Counted from the stretch's first letter, positions 26,954 to 36,032 are shown. The stretch is 64,000 nt of DNA from Streptomyces sulphureus DSM 40104 (GCF_000381025.1 NZ_KB905824.1:1-64000); one strand, 5' to 3'. Program-made: numbers and translations. Notes: generated by a model from the sequence alone, not told the origin.

Positions 26954-27901
26954 CTACTTGACGGCCCCGGCCATCACCCCGGAGACGAACTGCTTCTGGA
27001 AGGCGAAGAAGACGGCGAGCGGGATCAGCATCGAGAGGAAGGCCCCCGGCGCGAGGACGTCGATGTTGTTCCCGAACTGGCGGACCTGCTGCTGGAGCGC
27101 GACGGTGATCGGTGGGTTGGCGGCGTCGGCGAAGATCAGCGCGACGAGCATGTCGTTCCATACCCAGAGGAACTGGAAGATGCCGAGCGAGGCGATCGCC
27201 GGGCCGCCGAGCGGCAGGACGACGCGTGTGAAGAGCCGTATCTCGCCCGCGCCGTCGAGCCGTGCGGCCTCCAGGAGTTCGCGCGGGATCTCGGCGAAGA
27301 AGCTCCGCAGCAGGAAGATGCCGAACGGCAGCCCGAAGGCGGTGTGGAAGAGGACGACCCCGGGCGTCGTCTCGAAGATCCCCAGCGCGTTGAAGAGCTT
27401 CGCCACCGGGACGAGTGCCACCTGCACCGGCACGACGAGCAGGCCGACGACGGCGAGGAACCAGTAGTCCCGGCCGGGGAAGTCGAGCCAGGCGAAGGCG
27501 TACCCGGCGAGCGCGGCGACGAGCACGACGAGGACGGTCGCCGGCACCGTGATCAGCACCGTGGTGACGACGGAGTCGGTGATCTGCGCGTTGGTGAGGA
27601 GCGCGTCGTAGTTGTCGAGGGTGAGCCGGCCGGGGTCGATGATCCACGGGAACGAGGAGCTGAAGCCGAAGATCTGCCACCAGCCGCTCGTCGAGATGTC
27701 GGCGCGGTCGCGGACCGAGGAGCCGAGGAGCCCCGCCGTCGGCATCAGCCAGAAGAGCGCGATCACGACGAGGAACAGGCGGACCGCCCAGTGCCCCGTG
27801 AGCGCGGCGACGCGTGCCCCCGCGGTGCGGCGGCGCGGCCCGGAGCCGGGCCGCTCGTTCGTCGGTTCCGGCGCCCGGGCCGGGGTGCTGACGGTGGTCA
27901 C
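26954..27901 (-). CDS. carbohydrate ABC transporter permease, MalG type
   Basis: A 315-residue inner-membrane permease with six predicted membrane spans. The cytoplasmic EAA loop, EIPRELLEAARLDGAGEI, contacts the ATPase, and the C terminus FVSGVMAGAVK is typical of MalG homologues. The GTG start overlaps the stop of the MalF-type gene (GTGA), with AGGGAG upstream. A 30-residue Pro/Arg-rich N-terminal extension precedes the first span. No ATPase gene is present, so a shared MsiK-like ATPase, as known for Streptomyces sugar importers, probably energises the system. Confidence 0.93.
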   Translation of the reverse strand: MTTVSTPARAPEPTNERPGSGPRRRTAGARVAALTGHWAVRLFLVVIALFWLMPTAGLLGSSVRDRADISTSGWWQIFGFSSSFPWIIDPGRLTLDNYDALLTNAQITDSVVTTVLITVPATVLVVLVAALAGYAFAWLDFPGRDYWFLAVVGLLVVPVQVALVPVAKLFNALGIFETTPGVVLFHTAFGLPFGIFLLRSFFAEIPRELLEAARLDGAGEIRLFTRVVLPLGGPAIASLGIFQFLWVWNDMLVALIFADAANPPITVALQQQVRQFGNNIDVLAPGAFLSMLIPLAVFFAFQKQFVSGVMAGAVK

Positions 27902-29250
27902 CTCTGGGACTCCCTCCGCAGGCGGCGGATGTTGACGACCATCACGGGGACCACGAGCAGCAGCAGGACGACGGCGATCGCGCTGCCGACGCCCTGGTCG
28001 GCGCTGCTGCCGAAGGAGGACAGGTAGAGCTGGAGCGCGAGGACGTTGGCGTCGCTCTGGGTGGCGCCCGGTGCGATGACGTAGACGAGGTCGAAGATCT
28101 TCAGGACGTTGATCACCAGCGTCACGAAGACGACGCCGAGGACGGGCGCGAGCACCGGCACCGTGACCCTCCGGAAGACCTGCCACTCGTTGGCGCCGTC
28201 CATCCGGGCGGCTTCCAGCAGCTCCCGCGGGATGCCCGCGAGCCCCGCGGCGATCAGCACCATCGCGAACCCTGCCCACATCCACACGTAGGAGCCGATG
28301 ATCGCGGGGGTGACGAGGGTCGGCCCGAGCCAGTCGACGCCGCCGTACGGTGCGGCGAAATTACTCGCAGGCAGGCGGAGTTGGGCGCCGTCGGCCGAGG
28401 GCGGCAGGGTGAAGACGCCGTCGGGGCCGCTCGTCGCCTCCGCGATTCTCTTCCCGTCCTTGACGGCCTCGACCTTCACTCCGGCGAGGCCCTTCTCGCC
28501 TGCGTCGACCCGTCCGTGCTCGCTGCCGCCGCCGCGGACGAAGTCCAGCCAGACGACGCCGGCGACGCCGCCCCCCTCGGCCCGCGGCGCCGGCTCGGCG
28601 CGCTGCGCACCCGCGGCCTCCTTCGGGGGGATGCCGACGAGCGGCAGCAACGCCACCTCGCCGGCCGAGGCCGTCGCCTTCGTCGTGAACGCCCCGCCGT
28701 CCGAGGGCTCAAGGCCCGCGCCCTCGCGCGGCTGGGCCCCGGGCCAGGGCGAGGACTCGGCGAAGGTGTCGTGGACTCCCGTCCACACCGCGTTGGCGAC
28801 GCCGCGTTCCGGGTCCTGCTCGTAGACGAGGCGGAAGGTGATGCCGGCCGCGAGCATGGAGACGGCCATCGGCATGAAGACGATTAGCTTGAAGGCGGTC
28901 GCCCAGCGGATGCGCTCGGTGAGGACGGCGAAGAGCAGTCCGAGCGCCGTCGCGAGCGAGGGCGCGACGATCACCCAGATCAGGTTGTTGCGCAGCGCCG
29001 TCAGGATGCCCGAATCGGTGAAGATCTCACCGTAGTTGGCGAGGCCGACGAAGGCGCCTCCGCTTGCGTCGAAGAGGCTGCGGTAGACGGAATAGGCGAT
29101 CGGGTAGGCGACGAGCGCGCCGAGCAGCACCAGCGCGGGAAGCAGGAAGAGCCATGCGATCCAGGCGCGCGAACGGCCCACCGCGGGGCGCGCGCCCGGT
29201 GCTCCGGTGGTGCGGCCGGGGGCCTGCGGTGCGGCGGGGTCGGTCGACAT
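27898..29250 (-). CDS. carbohydrate ABC transporter permease, MalF type, with inserted extracellular domain
   Basis: A 450-residue permease, about 150 longer than usual. Spans lie near residues 30-55, 85-107 and 115-140. A hydrophilic insert fills about 143-305, and the remaining three spans follow with the EAA loop GIPRELLEAARMDGANEW. The insert falls on the outside by topology and ends in a Cna-B/SdrD-like pattern (AGVKVEAVKDGKRIAEAT, then DGVFTLPPS), that is, a small beta-sandwich. MalF of enteric bacteria also carries an extracytoplasmic domain that touches the binding protein, but at a different loop. It is the middle gene of the operon, 105 bp after the binding-protein gene. Confidence 0.9.
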   Translation of the reverse strand: MSTDPAAPQAPGRTTGAPGARPAVGRSRAWIAWLFLLPALVLLGALVAYPIAYSVYRSLFDASGGAFVGLANYGEIFTDSGILTALRNNLIWVIVAPSLATALGLLFAVLTERIRWATAFKLIVFMPMAVSMLAAGITFRLVYEQDPERGVANAVWTGVHDTFAESSPWPGAQPREGAGLEPSDGGAFTTKATASAGEVALLPLVGIPPKEAAGAQRAEPAPRAEGGGVAGVVWLDFVRGGGSEHGRVDAGEKGLAGVKVEAVKDGKRIAEATSGPDGVFTLPPSADGAQLRLPASNFAAPYGGVDWLGPTLVTPAIIGSYVWMWAGFAMVLIAAGLAGIPRELLEAARMDGANEWQVFRRVTVPVLAPVLGVVFVTLVINVLKIFDLVYVIAPGATQSDANVLALQLYLSSFGSSADQGVGSAIAVVLLLLVVPVMVVNIRRLRRESQR

Positions 29251-29355
29251 GACGGTGGTCTCCCCTGTTCCGTCAGCGGCCGCTGCGGCGGGCTCTGCCG
29301 CGGGCCTGGTCGGTACGTGGTGTGGTGTGCCGGGTGGTGGGCGCTGCCGGTCCTG

Positions 29356-30735
29356 TCACTTCTCGTACGCCTTCGCAGCGGCGGCCTCCAGGTTCTGCTG
29401 CGCGCCCTCGACGTCGTGCGGCTTGAGGAGGAAGTCCTGGAGCGCTTTCCACTCGCCCTGGCCCTTGGTGCCGCCGAACGCGGCGGGGGCCTGGTCCGAC
29501 ATGTCGAAGCGGAAGTCGTCGCCGGCCGAGACGAGCGCGCGGGCGATGCGGCGCTGTACGGCGTCCGGATACGCGGCGAGGTCCAACTCCCGGTTGGGGG
29601 AGAGGAATCCGCCGGCTTCCGCGGCGATGCCGGCGGCGTCGGTCGAGGCGAGGAAGGTCAACAGCGCCTGGGCGCCCTCGCTCTGCCGCAGGACGACCGC
29701 CGCGTCCCCCGCCGTCACCACCGGCGACTCCCCGTCCACCGCGGGGAAGGGGTACGCCTTCGCCTCCTTGCCGATCCGCGCGTTGGTGTCGCCCGCGATG
29801 TTGACGCCGACGAAGTCCGCCTCGAAGACCGAGGCGGCTTGCGGCGAGGCGAGGTCGCCGAACGCCTTCGTCACGGAGGCCGGGAACTCGGTCTGGAGCG
29901 CGCCCCGCGGCCCCCCGGCGAGCAGGCGGCGCTCGCCGAAGAGTTCGCCGAGCGTCTTCAGCGCCCGGCCTACCGAGGGGTGGGTCCAGGGGATCTCGTG
30001 CGCCGCGAGCTTGTCGTAGAGGTCGGGGCCCGCCTGGGAGAGGTAGATGTTCTCGAACCAGTCGGTGAGCACCCAGCCGTCGGCGCCGCCGACCGAGACG
30101 GCGGGCACCCCGGAGTCGGTGAGGGTGCGCGCGTCGTCGAGGAACTGCTGCCAGGTCTTCGCCTCGCCCACCCCCGCATCCCGGTAGGCGGCGGTGTTGT
30201 ACCAGATCAGGGACTTGTTGGCGACCTTGTAGTAGACGCCGTAGCGGGTGCCCTCGTACGTCGCGAGGTCCTGCCAGCCGCGCGAGAAGTTCTTCTCCAA
30301 CTGCTGCCGCGCCTGCGGTCCGAGCGGCTTGAGCCACCCCTTCGCGGCGAACTGCTCGACGACGCCGACCTGCGGGACCATCACCACGTCCGGCGGCTTG
30401 CCGCCCTCGACCTTCGAGCCGATGTAGGTGGCGACGTTGTCGCCCGTCGGGACGAACTCCACGGTGGCGCCGGTCCGCCGCTCGAACTCGGCGAGCACAC
30501 GGCGGAAGTTGGCCTCCTCCGGACCCGTCCAGACGGCGGCCACCTGCAACTTCTCGCCCTTCAGCGAAGGGAGCCGCACCGTGGGCCTGTGCTCCTTCGC
30601 CCAACTGCCCTCGTCCGTCTCCTCCCGACCGACGGCGGTGACGGCGAGCGCGGCGACGGCCGCCAGCACCAGCGCGCCCCGCAACCCGACACTCGCGAGC
30701 CGTCCGGCGCCCTTGCCGCGTAGCGATGTAGGCAT
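29356..30735 (-). CDS. extracellular sugar-binding protein of ABC importer, lipobox cysteine missing
   Basis: A 459-residue family 1 solute-binding protein. It has a basic N terminus, a hydrophobic stretch at residues 18-36, then mature sequence with VAAVWTGPEEANFRRVLAEFERRTG and YGVYYKVANKSLIWYN, both typical of the family. Binding proteins in Gram-positives are normally lipoproteins, but the expected lipobox reads AVTAVGREE with valine where cysteine should be. The protein may stay anchored by an uncleaved signal helix or be released. It is the first gene of the importer operon, with a GGGGGACGAG site before the ATG. Confidence 0.9.
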   Translation of the reverse strand: MPTSLRGKGAGRLASVGLRGALVLAAVAALAVTAVGREETDEGSWAKEHRPTVRLPSLKGEKLQVAAVWTGPEEANFRRVLAEFERRTGATVEFVPTGDNVATYIGSKVEGGKPPDVVMVPQVGVVEQFAAKGWLKPLGPQARQQLEKNFSRGWQDLATYEGTRYGVYYKVANKSLIWYNTAAYRDAGVGEAKTWQQFLDDARTLTDSGVPAVSVGGADGWVLTDWFENIYLSQAGPDLYDKLAAHEIPWTHPSVGRALKTLGELFGERRLLAGGPRGALQTEFPASVTKAFGDLASPQAASVFEADFVGVNIAGDTNARIGKEAKAYPFPAVDGESPVVTAGDAAVVLRQSEGAQALLTFLASTDAAGIAAEAGGFLSPNRELDLAAYPDAVQRRIARALVSAGDDFRFDMSDQAPAAFGGTKGQGEWKALQDFLLKPHDVEGAQQNLEAAAAKAYEK

Positions 30736-31260
30736 GCCTCTCGTCCCCCGTTCGCAGCGCGCTTCCTACCGGGCGCCTCGCACTGTGCTTTCCGTGCGCA
30801 TAGGTGTACGCCCGGCGCGGGCGGACGGCAATAGGGCGGTGGGGGGTGAACTGCGGTACGGGGGTGGGGGGTTGCGGCGAAGGGAACGGGGCGGCGGGGA
30901 GAGCCGGTGACGCCCTCCCGCGGTGAAGCAGGCATACGAGAGCTCGCCGCCGTGGCCAGGGCGTCGGGGTGCGACCGGTCGGTGCCGGGTGGGTGTGTGC
31001 GGGCTTCGGGTGCGGAGGGCGGGTCTTGCCGAGGCGGGCGGCCGTCGCACGAGGCTGGTCACGGCGGCAGTCGGGGTTGCTGCTCCGGGCTGGTCTCTTC
31101 GAAAGGAGCCTCCCGTGCGCCGTGCGACACCCGTGGCCATGCACCGGCACCGGCCCGCTCGGGCCGACGCCTGTGCCGCGGACCAACGTCGTGCACAGCG
31201 CGCGCAGTTGGCGGCCTTCCGTGCTCGCCTCGGCAGAGCTGTCGCGCTAGCGTCCTGCGT
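30736..31260. promoter_or_regulatory. divergent intergenic region
   Basis: This 525-bp region lies between the importer operon (minus) and the DUF402 gene (plus). No gene is recognised in it. The part next to the importer has several G-tracts on the plus strand (30838-30900). The far end carries a TAGCGT hexamer seven bases before the DUF402 GTG. Confidence 0.4.
31248..31253 (+). promoter_or_regulatory. -10 hexamer for leaderless DUF402 transcript
   Basis: TAGCGT fits the actinobacterial TAnnnT -10 pattern and ends seven bases before GTG 31261, so transcription would begin at or next to the start codon. No Shine-Dalgarno sequence is present, consistent with a leaderless mRNA. Confidence 0.45.
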
Positions 31261-31779
31261 GTGAGCGCAAAGAGCCCCTCCGTGCTGGTCGACATCCGGA
31301 AGTACGACGGCAGCCTGAGTGCGCGGTGGACCGCCGACCGGCTCGGTGAAGACGAGTACGGGGTCTGGTTGGGCACGGCGCGGGGAGTCTCCGTCGGCTC
31401 GGCCACGGGCGGTTGGACGAGCCGGTTCGCGTACGTGATGCTGGTCCCGCGCGGCGAGTGGTGGACGGCCACGTTCTGTGCGGCACCCGGCCCCGAGATG
31501 TACTGCGACGTGTGCACGGTGCCCGAGTGGAACGCCGACGGGACCGTCCTGCGCATGGTGGACCTCGATCTCGACGTCGTGCGGCCTCCCGGCGGCGAGC
31601 CCCGGATCGAGGACGAGGACGAGTTCGCCGAACACCGAGCCGTGCACGCCTACCCCGAGAGCGTCGTCAGCACCGCCCTGGAGACCTGCGAGTGGCTGGT
31701 GGAGGCGGGCAGCCGAGGCGGTGACGGCGCCGAACCTTTCGCCTCTGCCTACCGCTACTGGCTCGATCTCTTCGGGTAG
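31261..31779 (+). CDS. DUF402 domain protein, possible nucleotide phosphatase
   Basis: A 172-residue soluble protein. The central part, EWWTATFCAAPGPEMYCDV followed by MVDLDLDVVRPPGG and DEDEFAEH, matches the DUF402 fold, whose studied members (Ntdp, FomD) are metal-dependent phosphohydrolases acting on nucleotides or a CMP-linked intermediate. The acidic cluster DLDLDVV and EDEDEFAEH would supply metal ligands. Its substrate is unknown. It is a single-gene unit preceded by a leaderless-type promoter. Confidence 0.75.
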   Translation: MSAKSPSVLVDIRKYDGSLSARWTADRLGEDEYGVWLGTARGVSVGSATGGWTSRFAYVMLVPRGEWWTATFCAAPGPEMYCDVCTVPEWNADGTVLRMVDLDLDVVRPPGGEPRIEDEDEFAEHRAVHAYPESVVSTALETCEWLVEAGSRGGDGAEPFASAYRYWLDLFG

Positions 31780-32309
31780 GCCGAGGCGTGGACGGCTACC
31801 GGTGTCCCGGTCCGCCGAAAGAGGATGCCTCGGAGGCGGGCGACCATCGAAATGAGCTGGTGACAAGGGCGGTTGAGGCGATTGCTCTCCGCCCGGGGTC
31901 TGTCCTTTCCGCTCCTTCTCGTGCGGAACTTCTTGCGTTGTGCGCCGCCGACCAAGGGCGACGTTGCGGGAAATCTTCTCCCTGGCGCTGGCAGGCGCAC
32001 TCTCAAGCAACACACCAGTCCCTGCTGCCCTGCCCCGCGCACGCCGACGACCACCGGGTTTTCGGGACGCCGCCGAATTCTCCAGACGCGGGGGCTCACG
32101 TGCCGGCAACTCGCCTACGCCCCTTGCGGTAGCGGCCGGCGTTCCATGGCGGCCCCGGGGCCACCCCAAGCACGCCGCGTTCTCCGCGAGGAGGAGCCTC
32201 CGGTGCGTTGCCGTGACGTCCCCGGCTCGTGGCTTGCTCTCGGCCCGCGGGTCGGAGCTCCAACGCGCCGAGCAATCACGGGTGTTGTCCCGGGGGCGCT
32301 CCAGCGCCC
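31780..32309. other. 530-bp region, no gene recognised
   Basis: The segment 31850-32000 is less GC-rich than its flanks, and no reading frame on either strand resembles a known family. Codon patterns are irregular in all frames, so this may be decayed coding DNA or acquired non-coding sequence. The right end forms the terminator of the FHA gene. Confidence 0.35.
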
Positions 32310-32310
32310 C
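32293..32310 (-). terminator. hairpin overlapping the FHA-gene stop
   Basis: GGGGCGCT and AGCGCCCC form a perfect 8-bp stem with two bases between the arms. It touches the first base of the TAG stop on the minus strand, so it could end that transcript. Confidence 0.4.
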
Positions 32311-35300
32311 TACCCCTCGGGTCCCTCCCCACCAAGCGGCACGCTCGGCCGAGCGGACGCTCCCTCCGCGCGCCCCCGCTCGCGCCCGCGTGCCGGGGCG
32401 CCCGGTGAGGCGACGCGGGGATCGGGGCGTTCCTCGGCCGGGGCTGCGCTCGGTGTACGCGTCGTTTCCTCCCGCGCGTTGGGCACGGAAGCGTCGGGGC
32501 GCACCTCGGGCCGCCCGTCGGGCGCCGGGGAAACAGCCCCCGCGTGCGTGTTGGACGGCAGCGCATCGGAAGGGGAGCGCGGCGCCGGGGTTCGGGGGAC
32601 GTCGCCGGTGTCCGGAGGGACGACCCGGGGTGGGGCGCCCGTGCCGGCGGCGCGCTCCAACGCGCTGGTGAGCAGGGCGAGATCGGTGGGTCCGTTGCCC
32701 AGCTCGCGGACCTGGCGGCGGGTCGGCGGGTCGCCGGCTCGGGCCCAGTCGACGGGGACGACGGTGGGCCGCATCGTGGCCGTACGGGGGATGCGTCCGG
32801 TGACGCGGGCCGACTGGAAGGCTGCCGCCTCCTGCGGCCCGCGGAGGGTGCCGCGCCCGCGCGGGGCGCCTCCCTCCTCCCCGCTCAACTCGGCGAGGAG
32901 GGACGCCGCTCGCACGGCCGTCGTCTCGGCGGCGCGGGTCGAACGCCCCGTCGTGAGGACGAGGTGGACGCCGAGTTCCGCGCCGCCGCGCGCGACGGCC
33001 TCCAGCGCCCTGACGACCGAACCCGCCGCCGGGCGGCCGGGGTTGCCGAGCGCCGGCTCGACGAGCGTGTCGAAGTCGTCGACGAGCACGGCGAGCCGGG
33101 GCAGTGCGGGCGGGGCGTCGGCGGTGGATGGCGCGGTGTGCCGGGACGGTTCGGCACCGGGATGGGGTGCGGGGCCGCTCGCGCCCGCGCGGCCCGCGGA
33201 GGTGCGGGAAGCGGAGCCGGTGTACTGCTCCCAGGTGCGTGCACCGTAGGAGTCGAGGACTTCGGCGCGGCGCTTCAGCTCCGCACCGAGCGACTGCGCG
33301 AACTCCCGCATGGCGACCGGCTCCGAGCCGTTCATCTGGCCCCGGACATGCGGGAGTTGGCCGCACGGGGCGAGCCCGCCGCGCTCGTCGCCCGGCTGGG
33401 CCGCGCCGTCGACGAGGAGCAGCCCGAGGCGCTCGGGCGGTTCGCCCGCGGCGAGCGAGGCGGCGAGCGACCGCAGCAGCTCCGACCTGCCCGAGCCGGC
33501 AGGCCCCCGCACCACGGCCGTCCCGCCGAGCGAGGCGAGGTCGGCCTGGAGCGGGCCGCGCAGCCCCGCGCCGAAGAGGAGCGGTACGCCGGCGGGGGAG
33601 TCGGCGCGCGCGGCCCAACGCGCGCGCAGTGCCGCGGGGGTGGCACGCGACAGCCCCAACTCGTCGAGCAGGCGGCAGGTGTGGGGGAGCGGGGAGGTGG
33701 GCGCGGTGCGCGGGTCGTCTTCCGGCTCGCGCAGTGGGGCGAGGGCGCGCGCGAACCGCTCGGCCCAGGCGGACGAGACGGCGTCGACGGTGGCGACGGG
33801 GCCGAGCGGCTGCGGTTCGCCCTCCGGAGCCGCACCCTCGGGCACGCGGACGAGGCGTACCGCGGTGGCCACGTCCCCGCTGAGGACGGCGAAGATCCGG
33901 AGCGCCCGGAAGGCGGGGGAGGAGGCGAGCGCGGCGCGGACCGTCGCCGCGACGGGTGAGGCGGGGGTCGCGGGGGGTGTCTCCGCGAGGCAGAGGACGT
34001 GGACGCCGGCGCTCGGACCCTCGACGGAGAGCCTCGCCACGGCTTCGCGGAGGGTCGCCGTGCCCGGGTCGCCGTCGACGACGAGGAGCGTGCGCTCCTC
34101 CGGCGTCCCGCGGGCCGACTCCAGGCGGTGGAGCAGCTCGTCGGCGCGGGCCTCCGCCTGCTCGCGGTCGAGCGCGAGGAGGAGGCCGCAGTCCTGGCCG
34201 CGGCGCGGGTGGAGGTGCGGCAGCCAGCCGAGCCAGGACCACTCGGCGGCGCGCTCGGCGGCCGGACGTGTGCGGTCGGCCGCGAGGAGCACCACCTCCA
34301 GGCGCGAAGGACCGTGCGCGGCGGCGAGCTGGGCGAGCACGGAGCGGGCGAGCCCGGCGAGCCGGGACCGCGGCCCCGCGAGGCCGAGTGCGCCGTGCTC
34401 CCCCAAGTCGGTGGCGAGGACGCGCGCGCCGCGGCCCGGCGCGGCCGGGTGCGCGGTGCCGAGGCGGGCCGCGAGCGCGCCGGCGCGCGGCGGCTCGCCC
34501 TCCCACAACTGCGGCCCGGGGCCGAGCGCGCCGAGGAGTACGGCGGCCGGATCGGGGAGCGCCGGCTCCGGTTCGGGCGGCTCGGCAGGGGGCGGCTCGG
34601 GGGAGGCGGGCTGCCGGCCCTCGTCACTCCGGGGGCCGGCGAACCGCCGCGCCCAGGCGACGGGGCCGCGGGCCCTGCGGCCTTCTCCTCCCTGCAAGGG
34701 GAGGGAAAGCGGAGCGAGCCCGGAGCCGTGCGTCCCGCCGTCGTCCGGCGGGGCGGGCGGAGGGGGTGGTGCGCTCTCCGTGCGCCCTTCGGCCGTGGGC
34801 TCGTCCGACGCGGTGAGGCGGAGCCTCCCTTCGCCGTCCCGGACGGTGGCACGGGACGGACCCGGCGGCCCCGGAAGCGGGCCCGCCGCTTCGAGGCGGA
34901 GCGCCGACTCCCCGATGCGCAGCACGGAGCCCGGCTTGAACAGGACGGGACCGGGCGCGACCCGGAGGCCGTCGACGCTGGTGCCGTTGGTGGAGTCGAG
35001 GTCGGTGACGGTGACCGTGCCGCCCTCGGTGACGGTGACCGCGCAGTGGAGGCGGGAGACGTCGGGGTCGTCGAGCGGGACGTCGGCCTCCGCCGAGCGG
35101 CCGAGCCGTACCCGGCCGCCCTGGAGGAGGTGGATGCCGCCCGCGTCGGGCCCCGCGACGACGTGGAGGCGGGCCTTCGCGGTGTCGAAGGCGGTGTCGG
35201 AGGAGGCGTCGGGGACGGGGCCGTGGAGCGCGAGCACGGCGCCGTCGAGGAGGGGCGGCTCGCCCAACGGGTGCTGTGCGTCGAGGCGTTCGGAGCCGGC

Positions 35301-35579
35301 GTAGACCGCGGGCGCTTCCTGCGAGCCCCCTGAGCCGGAGGCGCTCCGCCCCCCTCGCCCCGAGGGGCTGCTGCCGATGGCACCGCCGGAGGCGGCCGAG
35401 GCGACGGCGGAGCCGAGCGCGCTCACCACAGCGGAGAGCGGGGTGCCGCCGGGCGCGGTGACCAGGACGTCGGCTCGCGGCGAAGCCGTCCCCTCGGTGC
35501 CCGCGCCCGGCTGCCTCGACGCGGGGGCCCCGGGGCCGCCCGCGCGCGGCCCGAGGGTGACGGTCAGCCGGATCTGCAT
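32310..35579 (-). CDS. FHA domain / FtsK-SpoIIIE-like ATPase protein
   Basis: A 1089-residue protein. The FHA domain lies at about 130-235 with the phosphothreonine-binding pattern VRLGRSAEADV, SRLHCAV and DSTNGTSVDG. A Pro/Gly/Glu-rich linker follows. From about 370 on it resembles FtsK/SpoIIIE modules as in EccC: VVRGPAGSGRSELLRSL near 690 is a P-loop with Arg replacing the catalytic Lys, and LAVLVDDFDTLVE near 828 is the Walker B strand. The module is probably a degenerate ATPase. The FHA domain suggests it binds targets phosphorylated by the kinases encoded from 40395, from which it is now separated by the repeat-flanked cassette. Confidence 0.83.
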   Translation of the reverse strand: MQIRLTVTLGPRAGGPGAPASRQPGAGTEGTASPRADVLVTAPGGTPLSAVVSALGSAVASAASGGAIGSSPSGRGGRSASGSGGSQEAPAVYAGSERLDAQHPLGEPPLLDGAVLALHGPVPDASSDTAFDTAKARLHVVAGPDAGGIHLLQGGRVRLGRSAEADVPLDDPDVSRLHCAVTVTEGGTVTVTDLDSTNGTSVDGLRVAPGPVLFKPGSVLRIGESALRLEAAGPLPGPPGPSRATVRDGEGRLRLTASDEPTAEGRTESAPPPPPAPPDDGGTHGSGLAPLSLPLQGGEGRRARGPVAWARRFAGPRSDEGRQPASPEPPPAEPPEPEPALPDPAAVLLGALGPGPQLWEGEPPRAGALAARLGTAHPAAPGRGARVLATDLGEHGALGLAGPRSRLAGLARSVLAQLAAAHGPSRLEVVLLAADRTRPAAERAAEWSWLGWLPHLHPRRGQDCGLLLALDREQAEARADELLHRLESARGTPEERTLLVVDGDPGTATLREAVARLSVEGPSAGVHVLCLAETPPATPASPVAATVRAALASSPAFRALRIFAVLSGDVATAVRLVRVPEGAAPEGEPQPLGPVATVDAVSSAWAERFARALAPLREPEDDPRTAPTSPLPHTCRLLDELGLSRATPAALRARWAARADSPAGVPLLFGAGLRGPLQADLASLGGTAVVRGPAGSGRSELLRSLAASLAAGEPPERLGLLLVDGAAQPGDERGGLAPCGQLPHVRGQMNGSEPVAMREFAQSLGAELKRRAEVLDSYGARTWEQYTGSASRTSAGRAGASGPAPHPGAEPSRHTAPSTADAPPALPRLAVLVDDFDTLVEPALGNPGRPAAGSVVRALEAVARGGAELGVHLVLTTGRSTRAAETTAVRAASLLAELSGEEGGAPRGRGTLRGPQEAAAFQSARVTGRIPRTATMRPTVVPVDWARAGDPPTRRQVRELGNGPTDLALLTSALERAAGTGAPPRVVPPDTGDVPRTPAPRSPSDALPSNTHAGAVSPAPDGRPEVRPDASVPNAREETTRTPSAAPAEERPDPRVASPGAPARGRERGRAEGASARPSVPLGGEGPEG

Positions 35580-35813
35580 CGGTCCCTCCAGGTCCCCTCC
35601 GCAAGGTGTGCCGGACAGGCCGGCGCACAGGGCACGTTAGCGCGGTTGCTTCTGCTGCCGGACGAATAATCGCACCTGCCACCGACATCGGTGTACCTGC
35701 GGAACCGCCAAGTGATCATGAATCTCGCACCTGTTCGGTTCCGGAGACGAGTGCGCCGGCGAGTGAGACGCCTCACTCGCCCCTCCCTCCCCGGCGAAAC
35801 CGCACCTCACACA
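35580..35813. promoter_or_regulatory. upstream region of the FHA gene
   Basis: This is a non-coding stretch with an AT-richer part (35660-35730) that probably contains the minus-strand promoter of the FHA gene. It also has a perfect inverted repeat at 35758-35781. Confidence 0.4.
35758..35781. promoter_or_regulatory. perfect 10-bp inverted repeat
   Basis: GGCGAGTGAG and CTCACTCGCC flank a 4-nt loop. It sits about 180 bp upstream of the FHA gene and just outside the left 160-bp repeat. It could be a dimeric regulator site or a terminator; the loop is short enough for either. It has no counterpart beside the right repeat. Confidence 0.4.
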
Positions 35814-35974
35814 GGAAGTCGCCGCCCACGTACGGTATTTACGACCTGCCCGGCTTCCCCTCCCGTGTACGGGATCACCCCTTCCGGGCCGTCGCCCAAC
35901 CGGAATCCGACCGGAATCCGACCGGGACCTGCGCAACACGTTCACGCCCCGTACACCGGGAGGGCCGTCCGAAC
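35814..35974. repeat. 160-bp direct repeat, left copy
   Basis: It is nearly identical to 40001-40160 in the same orientation: about eight differences including one single-base indel. It contains internal palindromes (TCCCGT-GT-ACGGGA near 35860) and a tandem 11-bp ACCGGAATCCG element. The indel shifts any reading frame, so it is non-coding. The two copies bracket six genes. Confidence 0.9.
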
Positions 35975-36032
35975 GCGCCGCCGGTGTACCTCGGCCGTCG
36001 AGGGGCGCCGGGGCGGCCGAGCCAGGACACAC

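Noticed and set aside
30766..34506. Very long open frame on the minus strand spanning the importer-DUF402-FHA interval
   Set aside because: It is antisense or out of frame to well-supported genes and translates to Arg/Pro/Ala-rich sequence without motifs, as expected by chance at high GC.
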